From the NCBI GenBank assembly GCA_963802795.1, contig CAWDJV010000005.1, positions 372,001 to 436,000 on the forward strand: 64,000 nt of DNA, read 5' to 3'. The position numbers and the translations under genes are program-made. The notes beneath the pieces are model-generated. The model saw only the letters and a list, made by a program, of their open reading frames with translations. It had not been told where the DNA came from and did no database searches. Origin of the DNA: JAIBJN01 sp963802795. Lineage in GTDB: Bacteria > Actinomycetota > Thermoleophilia > Gaiellales > Gaiellaceae. Positions 44,203 to 52,379 of this stretch are shown piece after piece (position 1 is the stretch's first letter; each line of letters starts with the position of its first letter).

Positions 44203-44970
44203 CTACCGGCCGCGGAAGTCCGGCTTGCGCTTCTCCGTGAAGGCTGCGAGGCCCTCGCGGGCGTCGTCGGAGGCGAAGGAGAGGTAGAGCGACCTGCGCT
44301 CGAAGTCGAGCCCGGTCTCGAGGCTCGACTCGAAGGCGCGGTTGACCGACTCCTTCGCCAGGCGCTGCGCGATCGGGCCCTTCGCGGCGACGGCGCGCGC
44401 GACCGCCTTCGCCTCCTCGAGCCACGCCTCCTTCGCCACGACGCGGGCCACGAGCCCGGCCCGCTCGGCCTCCTCGGCGGTGAGGAAGCGGCCGGAGAGG
44501 ATGACGTCCATCGCCTTCGCCTTTCCGATCGCGCGCGTGAGCCGCTGGGTGCCGCCGGCGCCGGGGATGATGCCGAGGCCGGTCTCCGGCTGTCCGAATT
44601 GGGCGGTTTCCGAGGCGACGATGAGGTCGCAGGCCATCGCCAGCTCGTTTCCTCCGCCGAGGCAGTAGCCGGAAACTGCGGCGACGATCGGCGTCCGGAT
44701 CTTGCGAATTGCGTCCCACCTGTCGATGCGGCGCGCCTCGTACATGTCGATCGCGCTCGCCTCCGCCATCTGCCCGATATCGGCGCCGGCCGCGAACGCC
44801 CGCTCGGAGCCGCCGAGGACGATGCAGCACACCGCGTCGTCCCGATCGAGCTCCTCGAGCGCGTCCACCAGCTCGCCCATGAGCGCGTCGTCCAGAGCGT
44901 TCAGGGCCTCGGGCCGGTTGAGGAGGACGACCGCGATCGGGGCCTCGCGCTCGACGAGAACGGCGCTCAC
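44203..44970 (-). CDS. enoyl-CoA hydratase (crotonase family)
   Basis: 255 aa. Seen: VVLLNRPEALNALDDALM, AFAAGADIGQMAE (oxyanion), GYCLGGGNELAMACDLIVAS and AQFGQPETGLGIIPGAGGTQ, retaining both catalytic glutamates of canonical hydratases (in NELA and QPE), then GLVARVVAKEAW. GTG start overlaps the stop of the upstream crotonase by four bases. A true enoyl-CoA hydratase (PaaF or FadB type) for beta-oxidation of aromatic or fatty acyl-CoA is likely. Confidence 0.92.
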   Translation of the reverse strand: MSAVLVEREAPIAVVLLNRPEALNALDDALMGELVDALEELDRDDAVCCIVLGGSERAFAAGADIGQMAEASAIDMYEARRIDRWDAIRKIRTPIVAAVSGYCLGGGNELAMACDLIVASETAQFGQPETGLGIIPGAGGTQRLTRAIGKAKAMDVILSGRFLTAEEAERAGLVARVVAKEAWLEEAKAVARAVAAKGPIAQRLAKESVNRAFESSLETGLDFERRSLYLSFASDDAREGLAAFTEKRKPDFRGR

Positions 44971-45780
44971 TGCTTTCCCTCCAGGAACCGCTCGACCGCG
45001 ACTCGAGGCTCGTCGGTCGCCATCGAGAGCGCGAGCCAGTCGCGCGCGTGGTTGACGGTCTGGTGCCAGGCCAGGTCGCGCCAGAAGTTGAGCTGCTGCT
45101 TCGTGTAGCGCACCGTCTGCGGGAGCTTGGCCGCGAGCTTCTCGACGAGCTCGTCGACGACGGCGTCCAGCTCGGCGGCCGGCACGACGCGGTTGACGAG
45201 CCCCCACTGCTCCGCCTGCCGAGCCGAGATCTCCTCGCAGAGGAGGATGATCTCGCGCGCGCGGCGCTCGCCGACCATGATCGGCAGCCATTGCGTGGCC
45301 CCGCCCGCCGGGACGGAGCCGTGCTGCGGGCCGACGTGCCGGATGTAGGCGTCGTCCACCATCACGGACGAGATCGCATGCCATCTGGAGCTCGTTGCCC
45401 CCGCCCACGCACACGCCGTTGATCCGGGCGAGCGTCGGCTTGCCGATCTCGCGAAGCCGGTCGTGAGCGTCCTTGAAGGCGCCGAACCACTTCCAGTAGG
45501 CGTCCGGCTTGCCGAGGTACTCCTGGCTCCACGACTTGAGGTCGGCGCCGACGCAGAAGGCCCGGCCGGCGCCGGTGACGACGAGGACTCTGATCTCGTC
45601 GTCCCAGGAAGCGTCCTCGCAGGCGCGGGCGATCTCGCGCAGCATCAGGAAGTCGAACGCGTTCAGAACCTCGGGGCGGTTGAGAGTGATCGTCGCGCGC
45701 GGCGGCGCCTTCTCGTAGACGATCGCCTCGAAGCCGAGCTCGGCCGGCTTGCGCGCCTCGGGTCGCGACGGCTCGCTCAT
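44967..45780 (-). CDS. crotonase-family protein with Oah-like motif (one frameshift)
   Basis: About 271 codons plus one extra base. N-terminal part: ATITLNRPEVLNAFDFLM, RAFCVGADLKSW and GVCVGGGNELQMACDL; C-terminal part in another frame: YIRHVGPQHGSVPAGGATQW, ERRAREIILLCEE, WGLVNRVVP. Deleting one base near 45366-45370 joins them. The GSVPAGGATQWL and LCEE motifs resemble 6-oxocyclohexene-carbonyl-CoA hydrolases more than standard hydratases, and the second catalytic Glu is replaced. ATG overlaps the EthD-like gene by four bases. Aromatic ring-cleavage metabolism is a fair inference. Confidence 0.8.
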
Positions 45781-46055
45781 TCGACGTCGGCGAAGTGGAC
45801 GTGAAAGGGCACGCGCATATCCATGGCGTCCTTGCCGGTCGCCATGAACTCGTCGGTGCGCGCGGCAGCCTTGAAGGCGTCCAGGTCGGCGAACTCCCAC
45901 TCGGCGTAGTAGCTGTAGCGCGGCTCGCCCATCGGCGCGCCGAAGACCTTCCCGTGACGGAACGTGCCGCCTGGCACCTGCCGGCAGAGCGTCGCATGTT
46001 GCTCGTAGCGCTCGACGTCCGGCTCCTGCTCGTAGACGATGAAGACCCTGACCAA
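45777..46055 (-). CDS. EthD-like small alpha-beta barrel protein
   Basis: 92 aa ferredoxin-like dimeric barrel. Seen: VRVFIVYEQEPDVERYEQHA, GTFRHGKVFGAPMGEPRYSY, YAEWEFADLDAFKAAARTDE and MRVPFHVHFADVE, matching the EthD pattern (Y..P.D...Y..H, then F..L). Start is TTG with GGGGG six bases upstream. It is the first gene of a run with two crotonases and may assist a ring-metabolising step; the function is not established. Confidence 0.78.
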   Translation of the reverse strand: MVRVFIVYEQEPDVERYEQHATLCRQVPGGTFRHGKVFGAPMGEPRYSYYAEWEFADLDAFKAAARTDEFMATGKDAMDMRVPFHVHFADVE

Positions 46056-46163
46056 CTAGTCCCCCTTTCTCGCGGTCGTGACTGTCGCCGCGAAGGATTC
46101 CCGATTCGGGCCCCGGACGCCGGACGATGCTCGCTTTCCCCTGCGCGGTCCTACCGCCCGGGT

Positions 46164-46169
46164 TATCCT
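46164..46169 (+). promoter_or_regulatory. leaderless -10 box for YdcZ-like gene
   Basis: TATCCT seven bases before GTG 46177. Confidence 0.55.
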
Positions 46170-46176
46170 CGCCGCG

Positions 46177-46623
46177 GTGTCCGCGACGTCGCTTGCGGTG
46201 GTCCTCTCGCTCGTCGCCGGGCTCGCGGGCTCCATCCAGGTCGCCGTCAGCGGGGCCTTCGGAAAGCGGATCGGGGTCCTCGAGGCGACGGCCTTCGGTT
46301 CCATCACCGCGGCGCTCATCGTCTGCGCCGTGCTCCTCGTGGCCCGCCAGAGCGTCGGAGGCGTCGGCGAGGGCCTCCGCGCGCCTCCCTGGCTCTGGCT
46401 CGGCGGCGCCATGGGCGCCATCGTCGTCACCACGATTACCTTCACCGCGCCGCGGATCGGCACGTTCGCCACGATCGGGCTCCTGATCGCGGGCCAGCTC
46501 GCGATGGGCGTCGTCATCGACGCCTTCGGTCTCTTCGGCACGGAGCGGATCCCCGTCACCGCCGCCCGGGTCGCCGGGCTCGCCCTGCTGGCGGCGGGAG
46601 CCGTCTTGGTCCTGAAGCGCTAG
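46177..46623 (+). CDS. YdcZ/DUF606 DMT-family membrane protein
   Basis: 148 aa, about five helices. Seen: LVAGLAGSIQVAVSGAFGKR, TAFGSITAALIVCAVLLV, WLWLGGAMGAIVVTTITF and TIGLLIAGQLAMGVVIDAFG, the pattern of DUF606 half-size transporters of the drug/metabolite superfamily. GTG 46177 was chosen from a TATCCT box seven bases upstream; the frame is open upstream to 46078 but that part is not conserved in character. The stop overlaps the convergent dehydrogenase by four bases. Confidence 0.82.
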   Translation: MSATSLAVVLSLVAGLAGSIQVAVSGAFGKRIGVLEATAFGSITAALIVCAVLLVARQSVGGVGEGLRAPPWLWLGGAMGAIVVTTITFTAPRIGTFATIGLLIAGQLAMGVVIDAFGLFGTERIPVTAARVAGLALLAAGAVLVLKR

Positions 46624-48092
46624 AGCCCCCAGGGATTCGTCGGGCGCGCACCGGTCGCGAAGATAACCGACTTCGTCTCCAGGTACGTCTGGAGGGTCTC
46701 GAGGCCTTGCTCGCGGCCGAACCCCGACTGTTTGTAGCCGCCGAAAGGAATCCCGGGGAAAGCTCCGTAGGGCATGTTGATCGTGAACGTGCCCGACTTG
46801 ACCCTGCGCGCCAGCCGGTGCCCGCGGGCGGAGTCCTTCGTCCAGACGGTGGCAAGGAGCCCGTAGCGCACGTCGTTGGCGATCCGCACGGCGTCGTCTT
46901 CGTCCTCGAAGGGGATCGCGACCACGACCGGGCCGAAGATCTCCTCCTGCGCGACGCCCGCCTCGCCTCCGACCTGGGAGAGGACCGTGGCCGGGTAGAA
47001 GGCGCCGTCGCCGTCCGACGGCTCGCCGCCGGCGACGACCTCGGCCCCCTCCTCGCGGCCGGCCTCGACGAAGCCGTGCACCTTCTTGCGGTGCTCGAGG
47101 GAGATGAGGGAGCCCATCTGCGTCTCGGGGTCGAGCGGATCGCCGACCCGCACCGCGGCCGCCTTCTCGGCGACGTGCGAGACGACTTCGTCGTAGACGG
47201 CCTTCTCGACGAGCAGGCGCGAGCGGGCGTCGCAGCTCTGGCCGGCGGAGTAGTAGATCCCGTAGGCGCTCGACGCGATCGCGTCCTCGAGGTCGGCGTC
47301 GGCGAAGACGATCGCCGGGCTCTTGCCGCCCAGCTCCAGCGACACGCGTTTCACGGGGTCCGCGCAAAGGCGCATGATCTCCGACCCCGTCGCCGTCGAG
47401 CCGGTGAACGCGACCTTGTCCACATCCGGATGGCCGACGAGATGCGACCCCGCCGTCGGCCCCTCGCCGGGCACGACGTTGACGACGCCCGCCGGGATGC
47501 CGACCTCGGCAGCGAGCTCTGCCAGCCGGACCGCCGTGAGCGGTGTCGCCGGATCGGGCTTCAGAACGACCGTGCACCCGGCGGCCAGCGCCGGAGCGAG
47601 CTTCCAGGCCGCGAGCATGATCGGGTAGTTCCAGGGCACGATCTGGGCGCAGACGCCGACCGGCTCCTTCAGCGTGTAGGAGAGGATCGACCCGCCGATC
47701 GGCCTGGTACCGCCCTCGATCGAGCCGACCGCGGATGCCATGAAGCGGAAGCTCTCGGCCGCGACGATCACCTCCGGCTTCGACGAGGAGAGCGCCTTGC
47801 CGACGTTTCGCGTCTCGAGCTCGGCGAGCTCCTTCCGGGCGGCGATGATCGCATCCGCGAGCGCGTGCAGGAGCCGCGAGCGCTCGTTCGCGGGAGTCTT
47901 CCCCCACGCTCCCTCGAGGGCGGACCGCGCGGCGGCCACGGCGCGGTCGACGTCGCCGGCCCGCGCGACGGCGGCCTTCGCCAACGGCTTCCCGGTAGCG
48001 GGCTCGGAGAGCTCCCGCACCTCACCGTCCGACGGCTCGGCTCCCTCGCCGTCGATGAAGAGCAGGTACTCGCGCTCGGTGGCGACCGCCAT
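46620..48092 (-). CDS. NAD(P)-dependent aldehyde dehydrogenase
   Basis: 490 aa. Seen: QIVPWNYPIMLAAWKLAPAL, VVLKPDPATPLTAVRLAELA, KVAFTGSTATGSEIMRLCAD, the general base in LELGGKSPAIVF, catalytic Cys in YSAGQSCDARSRLLVEKAVY, EEIFGPVVVAIPFEDEDDAV and PFGGYKQSGFGREQGLETL. Resembles betaine- or aromatic-aldehyde dehydrogenases; the substrate is unknown, though phenylacetaldehyde would fit the paa context. ATG has TATCGT seven bases upstream, so it may be leaderless. Confidence 0.94.
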   Translation of the reverse strand: MAVATEREYLLFIDGEGAEPSDGEVRELSEPATGKPLAKAAVARAGDVDRAVAAARSALEGAWGKTPANERSRLLHALADAIIAARKELAELETRNVGKALSSSKPEVIVAAESFRFMASAVGSIEGGTRPIGGSILSYTLKEPVGVCAQIVPWNYPIMLAAWKLAPALAAGCTVVLKPDPATPLTAVRLAELAAEVGIPAGVVNVVPGEGPTAGSHLVGHPDVDKVAFTGSTATGSEIMRLCADPVKRVSLELGGKSPAIVFADADLEDAIASSAYGIYYSAGQSCDARSRLLVEKAVYDEVVSHVAEKAAAVRVGDPLDPETQMGSLISLEHRKKVHGFVEAGREEGAEVVAGGEPSDGDGAFYPATVLSQVGGEAGVAQEEIFGPVVVAIPFEDEDDAVRIANDVRYGLLATVWTKDSARGHRLARRVKSGTFTINMPYGAFPGIPFGGYKQSGFGREQGLETLQTYLETKSVIFATGARPTNPWGL

Positions 48093-48099
48093 GGCCGTG

Positions 48100-48105
48100 A
48101 CGATA
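48100..48105 (-). promoter_or_regulatory. leaderless -10 box for aldehyde dehydrogenase
   Basis: TATCGT on the minus strand, seven bases before ATG 48092. Confidence 0.45.
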
Positions 48106-48130
48106 TCGCGCTGCCGTCGCGCGGGTCGCG

Positions 48131-48136
48131 TAGAGT
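48131..48136 (+). promoter_or_regulatory. leaderless -10 box for DUF6220-like gene
   Basis: TAGAGT seven bases before GTG 48144. Confidence 0.5.
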
Positions 48137-48143
48137 CGAAGCC

Positions 48144-48517
48144 GTGACGCAGGCCCGACTCCTCCTGTTCGGGCTCTCGGCGATCTACCTCGTCGGCGTG
48201 GTCGTCCAGTTCTTCCTGGCCGGTCTGGGCGTCTTCGGCTCGGGGGACTTCGACCCCCATCGGGCCCTCGGCTTTGCCCTCGCGGTCACCTCGCTGATCC
48301 TCCTCGTTCTCGCATTCGTCGGAAGGTCTCCCACGAGCTGATGGGCCTCGCAGCCGTCTTGCTCGTGCTCAACGTCGCCCAGATGTTCCTCGCCCGCATC
48401 GATATCGACGCGGTCGCCGCCCTCCATGTCGTGAACGCGCTCGTCATCGCGGCCGCCGCCGCTTTGCTCGTGAACCGCTCGCGGCAGTTCCTGACGTCGA
48501 AGATGGCGGCGCCCTAG
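48144..48517 (+). CDS. DUF6220-like small membrane protein (one frameshift)
   Basis: About 124 codons. First part: RLLLFGLSAIYLVGVVVQFF, GVFGSGDFDPHRALGFALAV; second part, in another frame: MGLAAVLLVLNVAQMFLARI and ALHVVNALVIAAAAALLVNR. The FDPHRALG and ALHxVNA blocks belong together in four-helix DUF6220-type proteins. The first frame ends at 48341 and the second opens upstream of 48341; one base seems missing near 48322-48332. Leaderless GTG. Stop overlaps the thiolase stop by four bases. Confidence 0.65.
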
Positions 48518-49683
48518 CGGTTGAACAGGGCCGCCTGGCCCTGGCCGACGCCGACACAGAGCGTCGCCAGCCCGTAGCGACCGCCGCGGCGGCGGAGCTC
48601 GTGCAGGAGCGTGACGACGAGCCGGGCGCCGCTCATGCCGAGCGGGTGACCGATCGCGATCGCGCCGCCGTTCACGTTCACCTTCTCCGGGTCGAGCCCG
48701 AGCTCGCGGATCACCTGCAGGCTCTGGGAGGCGAAGGCCTCGTTCAGCTCGACGAGGTCGATCTCGCCCACGTCGACGCCGGCCCGGACGAGGAGCTTGC
48801 GCACCGCCGGCACAGGGCCCATGCCCATGATGCGGGGATCGACGCCGGCGACCGCGCTCCCGACGAAGCGGCCGATGGGCTCGACCCCCAGTTCGCGCGC
48901 CTTCTCCTCGGAGGCGACGACCAGCGCCGCCGCGCCGTCGTTCACACCGCTCGAGTTTCCGGCGGTGACCGTGCCGTTCCGTCGGAAGGCCGGCTTGAGC
49001 GCGGCGAGCTTCTCGAGCGAGGTGTCCGGGCGCGGATGCTCGTCCCGGGCCACGTCGCCGACGGGCACGACCTCGTCGTCGAAGCGGCCGGCCTCGACGG
49101 CGGCCGCATGACGGTGCTGGCTCTCGAGCGCGAAGGCGTCCTGCTCCTCGCGGGAGACGCCGTACCGCTCGGCGACGTTCTCGCCCGTCTCGCCCATGGA
49201 CTCGAGCGGGAACATCTCCTCCAGGCGCGGGTTCGGGAAGCGCCACCCCAGGGTCGTGTCCCAGACCGTCTGATTTCCGCGCTGAAAGGCATGCTCGGGC
49301 TTCGCCATGGCCAGCGGCGCGCGGCTCATGGACTCGACGCCGCCGGCGACGAAGAGGTCGCCGGCTCCTGCCCGCACCGCGTGGCAGGCCGACACGACCG
49401 CGGAGAGCCCGGACGCGCAGAGGCGGTTGACGGTCACGCCCGCGACCTCCTGCGGAAGCCCGGCGAGCAGCGCTGCCATGCGGGCGACGTTCCGGTTGTC
49501 CTCGCCGGCCTGGTTGGCGGCCCCGAAGTACACGTCCTCGATCTCCTCAGGTGGGATGCCGGCGCGCGCGACGGCCTCACGGATGACGAGGGCTGCCAGG
49601 TCGTCCGGTCGCTCGCCGGCGAGCGCGCCCCCGTAGCGCCCGACAGGTGTACGGACAGCTGCAAGAATGACGGCCTCGGACAT
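48514..49683 (-). CDS. thiolase (acetyl-CoA C-acetyltransferase / 3-oxoadipyl-CoA thiolase type)
   Basis: 389 aa. Seen: AAVRTPVGRYGGALAGERPD, nucleophile VTVNRLCASGLSAVVSACHA, GGVESMSRAPLAMAK, AGNSSGVNDGAAALVVASEE, NEAFASQSL, GGAIAIGHPLGMSGARLVVT and CVGVGQGQAALFNR, giving the Cys-His-Cys triad. The sequence is close to PaaJ/PcaF thiolases, which would fit with PaaG and the hydratases nearby; acetoacetyl-CoA thiolase is the alternative. ATG with TAGACT six bases upstream, leaderless. Confidence 0.94.
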   Translation of the reverse strand: MSEAVILAAVRTPVGRYGGALAGERPDDLAALVIREAVARAGIPPEEIEDVYFGAANQAGEDNRNVARMAALLAGLPQEVAGVTVNRLCASGLSAVVSACHAVRAGAGDLFVAGGVESMSRAPLAMAKPEHAFQRGNQTVWDTTLGWRFPNPRLEEMFPLESMGETGENVAERYGVSREEQDAFALESQHRHAAAVEAGRFDDEVVPVGDVARDEHPRPDTSLEKLAALKPAFRRNGTVTAGNSSGVNDGAAALVVASEEKARELGVEPIGRFVGSAVAGVDPRIMGMGPVPAVRKLLVRAGVDVGEIDLVELNEAFASQSLQVIRELGLDPEKVNVNGGAIAIGHPLGMSGARLVVTLLHELRRRGGRYGLATLCVGVGQGQAALFNR

Positions 49684-50344
49684 GGGGTCAGTCTATTCGC
49701 GTGTCATCGCCGTCCTGCTCGTGCTGCTGGCGCTGGCCGCCTGCGGTGGGGGCGACGACGAGCCGGCCGCCGAGCAGCCGGAGAAGACCGGCGAGTCCGG
49801 TGGGCTCGCCGCCTACGACGTCCCTGCCGGCGGGTTCTCGCTCGGCGTTCCACGAGTTGGAAGGCGGCAACGATCGACGAGGTCCTCGACGAGGGGAGCT
49901 CGAGCGGGTCCGGCAGGAGGATCCTGAGCTCGCCCGCCTATAGAGCCGCTGGCGCAGCCTGGCTCGCCCATCAAGTTCGTCGCGCTCGACCCCAACGTCC
50001 GGGAGGAGTTCGCGACGAACGTCAACGTGTACGTCGAGGACGTCCCGGAGGGCGTCACCCGCCAGGAATACTTCGACGCGAGCGTCGACAACCTCTCGGA
50101 GGCGCTCGGACGCCGAGTCGATCGAGCAGACGACCGTCCAGCTCCCGGCCGGCGAGGCGCTGCGACTCGTCGACCTTCGAGCAGGAGGCCGCGGGACGGC
50201 AGATCGCGTCAGCTCGCGTACATCGTCTTCGAGGAAGGCACCGGCTACGTCATCACCTACTCGACGCTGCCGCAGTTCGCGGCGGAGTACGCGGACACCT
50301 TCGAGAGCTCGGCCGAGACGTTCCGCCTGCTCTCGGGGCGCTAG
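49682..50344 (+). pseudogene. hypothetical lipoprotein with multiple frame breaks
   Basis: A single coherent protein can be pieced together from three frames: lipoprotein signal RVIAVLLVLLALAACGGG, YDVPAGGFSLGVP, SWKAATIDEVLDEG, ELERVRQEDPELARL, EPLAQPGSPIKFVALDPNVR, NVYVEDVPEGVTRQEYFDAS, SIEQTTVQLPAGEALRLV, TFEQEAAGRQIAS and FEEGTGYVITYSTLPQFAAE. Breaks lie near 49857, 49905, 49941, 50112, 50172 and 50210. No stop other than these breaks spoils it. It resembles exported actinobacterial proteins that monitor fit to the cell wall, but the family was not recognised. Either a local assembly problem or real decay. Confidence 0.6.
49690..49695 (-). promoter_or_regulatory. leaderless -10 box for thiolase
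   Basis: TAGACT on the minus strand, six bases before ATG 49683. Confidence 0.55.
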
Positions 50345-51171
50345 TCGACGAAGTCGACGCGGACCGGCCGCTCGAAGGCCCCGACGTCCCCGCCGCGGCG
50401 GAGCAGCTCGGCAACCGCCTTGCGCCCCTCCTCGCCGTAGTCCTCGGTCAGCTCGTTGACGTACATGCCGACGAACTTGTCGGCCAGCTCGGTCGACAGC
50501 CCGCGCCCGAACTTCAGGGCGTACTCGAGCGCCTCGTCGCGGTGGGCGAGCCCTGCCCGGATCGAGTCGCGGAGGACCTCCGAGAGCTCACTGAGCGTCT
50601 CCTCCCCGAGGTCGCGGCGCGCGACGTTGATCCCGAGCGGCAGCGGCAGGCCCGTTTCCAGGAGCCACCACTCGCCGAGGTCGACGACACGCTCGAGGCC
50701 GTGCCGCTCGTAGGTGAGCTGACCCTCGTGGATGAGCAGGCCCGCGTCGGCGCGACCCTCTTCGACCTCCTCCATGATCCGGTCGAACGGCACCTCCCGA
50801 TGCGGATAGTCGTGGCCCAGGTAGAGGCGGAGGACGAGGAAGGCCGTCGTCATACGACCCGGCACGGCGATCTCGACGTCGCGGAGGTCGGCCTTTCCGA
50901 GCGGCTCCCTGGCCACGACGACCGGGCCGTACCCCGAGCCCATGCTCGCACCGTGCGGGAGGATGACGTAGCGGTCCTGCACGAAGGGGTATGCGTGCAG
51001 CGAGATCGCCGTCACCTCGAGGCGTCCCTCGAGCGCCCATTCGTTCAGGGTCTGGATGTCCTCGAGCACGTGCTCGAACTCGAAGTCGCCGGCGGCGACG
51101 CGTCCCGAGGCGAGGCCCCAGAACATGAATGCGTCGTCCGGGTCTGGGCTATGTCCGAGGCGAATTCGCAG
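50341..51171 (-). CDS. mqnD: 1,4-dihydroxy-6-naphthoate synthase, CTG start behind a leaderless promoter
   Basis: Futalosine-pathway enzyme converting cyclic dehypoxanthinyl futalosine to 1,4-dihydroxy-6-naphthoate (276 aa). Seen: RIRLGHSPDPDDAFMFWGLA at the N-terminus, TLNEWALEGRLEVTAISLHA, MGSGYGPVVVAREPL, AGLLIHEGQLTY and WWLLETGLPLPLGINVARRD. The family N-terminus starts exactly at CTG 51171, and TAGCCT lies seven bases before it, the same spacing as other leaderless genes here; no ATG or GTG is close. It lies 44 kb from mqnE/A/C. Its stop overlaps the preceding convergent gene. Confidence 0.92.
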   Translation of the reverse strand: MRIRLGHSPDPDDAFMFWGLASGRVAAGDFEFEHVLEDIQTLNEWALEGRLEVTAISLHAYPFVQDRYVILPHGASMGSGYGPVVVAREPLGKADLRDVEIAVPGRMTTAFLVLRLYLGHDYPHREVPFDRIMEEVEEGRADAGLLIHEGQLTYERHGLERVVDLGEWWLLETGLPLPLGINVARRDLGEETLSELSEVLRDSIRAGLAHRDEALEYALKFGRGLSTELADKFVGMYVNELTEDYGEEGRKAVAELLRRGGDVGAFERPVRVDFVD

Positions 51172-51178
51172 CGGCGCG

Positions 51179-51184
51179 AGGCTA
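51179..51184 (-). promoter_or_regulatory. leaderless -10 box for mqnD
   Basis: TAGCCT on the minus strand, seven bases before CTG 51171. Confidence 0.55.
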
Positions 51185-51222
51185 CCAAGCTCCCGAGCGC
51201 GCCGTCCGGGGAGCGCTCCGAC

Positions 51223-51228
51223 TAGAAT
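51223..51228 (+). promoter_or_regulatory. leaderless -10 box for DtxR-type gene
   Basis: TAGAAT seven bases before GTG 51236. Confidence 0.6.
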
Positions 51229-51235
51229 TTGAGGC

Positions 51236-51895
51236 GTGTCTAAACCTGCTCTCTCCGCCGCCATCCAGGACTATCTGAAGGAGATCTACAAGCTCCAGGC
51301 CGAGGGGACGAAGCCCACCACGACGGCGATCGCACGGCGCCTGGGCGTTGCGCCGTCGTCGGCGACATCGATGCTCAAGAAGCTCGCCGTACTCGGCCTC
51401 GTCGAGCACTCGCCGTACCGGGGCGCCGAGCTCTCTGGGGCGGGATCGAAGATCGCGCTCGAGGTCATCCGGCACCACCGTCTTCTCGAGCAGTACCTCG
51501 CCGAGACCCTCGGGCTTCCGATCGACGCCGTGCACGCCGAGGCCGACAGACTCGAGCACGTCCTCTCGGAGGAGCTCGAGGCCCGGATCGACGAGCAGCT
51601 CGGCTATCCGACGCACGACCCGCACGGGGACCCTATCCCCGACGCCGGGCTCCGCATCGACACGAAGGCCCTGCGGTCCCTGGACGCCCTCGAGCCCGGG
51701 GAGGAGGCGATGGTGAAGCGCGTCCCGGACCGGGATGCCGATCTCCTCCGCTACCTGGCGGAGCTACGCCTCGTCCCAGGAGGCCGCGTCACGATGCGCG
51801 GGTCGGAGCCGTTCGACGGGCCGGTGAGAGTCGCAGTGGACGGGGAAGAGCACGCCATCTCGCGCGAGCTCGCCATGCAGATCAGGATCGCGTAG
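51236..51895 (+). CDS. DtxR/MntR-type metal-dependent transcriptional regulator
   Basis: 219 aa. Seen: N-terminal winged helix (QDYLKEIYKLQAEGTKPTTT, IARRLGVAPSSATSMLKKLA, LGLVEHSPYRGAELS), dimerisation and metal-binding domain with VIRHHRLLEQYLAETLGL, HAEADRLEHVLSEELEARID and HPHGDP-type ligands (THDPHGDPIP), and a C-terminal SH3/FeoA-like domain. It represses iron or manganese uptake genes in known homologues. GTG start is leaderless and only 38 bases separate it from the divergent mqnD box. Confidence 0.93.
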   Translation: MSKPALSAAIQDYLKEIYKLQAEGTKPTTTAIARRLGVAPSSATSMLKKLAVLGLVEHSPYRGAELSGAGSKIALEVIRHHRLLEQYLAETLGLPIDAVHAEADRLEHVLSEELEARIDEQLGYPTHDPHGDPIPDAGLRIDTKALRSLDALEPGEEAMVKRVPDRDADLLRYLAELRLVPGGRVTMRGSEPFDGPVRVAVDGEEHAISRELAMQIRIA

Positions 51896-52011
51896 CCGGT
51901 CGGACCGCGTCGGCGAGCTCGGCGCACTCTCGGCACGGTGGGCGCACCACCGGTGCGTCCAGGTTGGTTACGCTCGAAGCGGGTGGAGGCACGGGGTGGC
52001 CCCAGGGCGAG

Positions 52012-52353
52012 CTAGGGCTTGTGGCCGAAGAACCAGCGCTCCAGGGGCTTCAGGAGCTCCTCGTCGGCGAAGGGAGCGACTCGCTCGTCGAGCCCCTCGC
52101 CCGCCGACACCGTGAGATCGTCGCGGAGCGCGTTGTTCGCCGCGGAGAGGGCGTCCCCCATCTCGTAGCCCTCGAAGACGTAGTCGTCCGCCCGGGGCTC
52201 CGGCGTCATCCGGTTGCCGATGTCGATCGCCCGCCCGACCGCCCAGAGCGCGCCCGGCCTGCGCTCGATCCAGATGAGAATCTCCTGGCGCCCGCCGTCA
52301 TCGCCGATCCCGTGCAGGGTTCGGGACGCAAATCGCATGGCGTCTGGCTCCAC
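52012..52353 (-). CDS. hypothetical protein (113 aa)
   Basis: Unrecognised soluble protein. Seen: MRFASRTLHGIGDDGGRQEI near the N-terminus, LIWIERRPGALWAVGRAIDI, DYVFEGYEMGDALSAANNAL and EELLKPLERWFFGHKP. GTG 52353 was chosen as it lies nine bases after TATCCT; ATG 52338 is an alternative. Divergent from a 90-aa gene with overlapping promoters. The region 51896-52011 on its downstream side holds no gene that I can see. Confidence 0.7.
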   Translation of the reverse strand: MEPDAMRFASRTLHGIGDDGGRQEILIWIERRPGALWAVGRAIDIGNRMTPEPRADDYVFEGYEMGDALSAANNALRDDLTVSAGEGLDERVAPFADEELLKPLERWFFGHKP

Positions 52354-52362
52354 TGACCGCCA

Positions 52363-52372
52363 AGGATACAAT
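52363..52372. promoter_or_regulatory. overlapping divergent -10 boxes
   Basis: On + TACAAT (52367-52372), seven bases before GTG 52380; on - TATCCT (52363-52368 region, AGGATA on +), nine bases before GTG 52353. The two share bases. Confidence 0.55.
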
Positions 52373-52379
52373 CGCCCGC

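Noticed and set aside
44203..47907. One 3.7-kb open minus-strand frame
   Set aside because: It runs through several proven genes out of frame; only its last part is the real hydratase. High GC leaves stop-free shadow frames.
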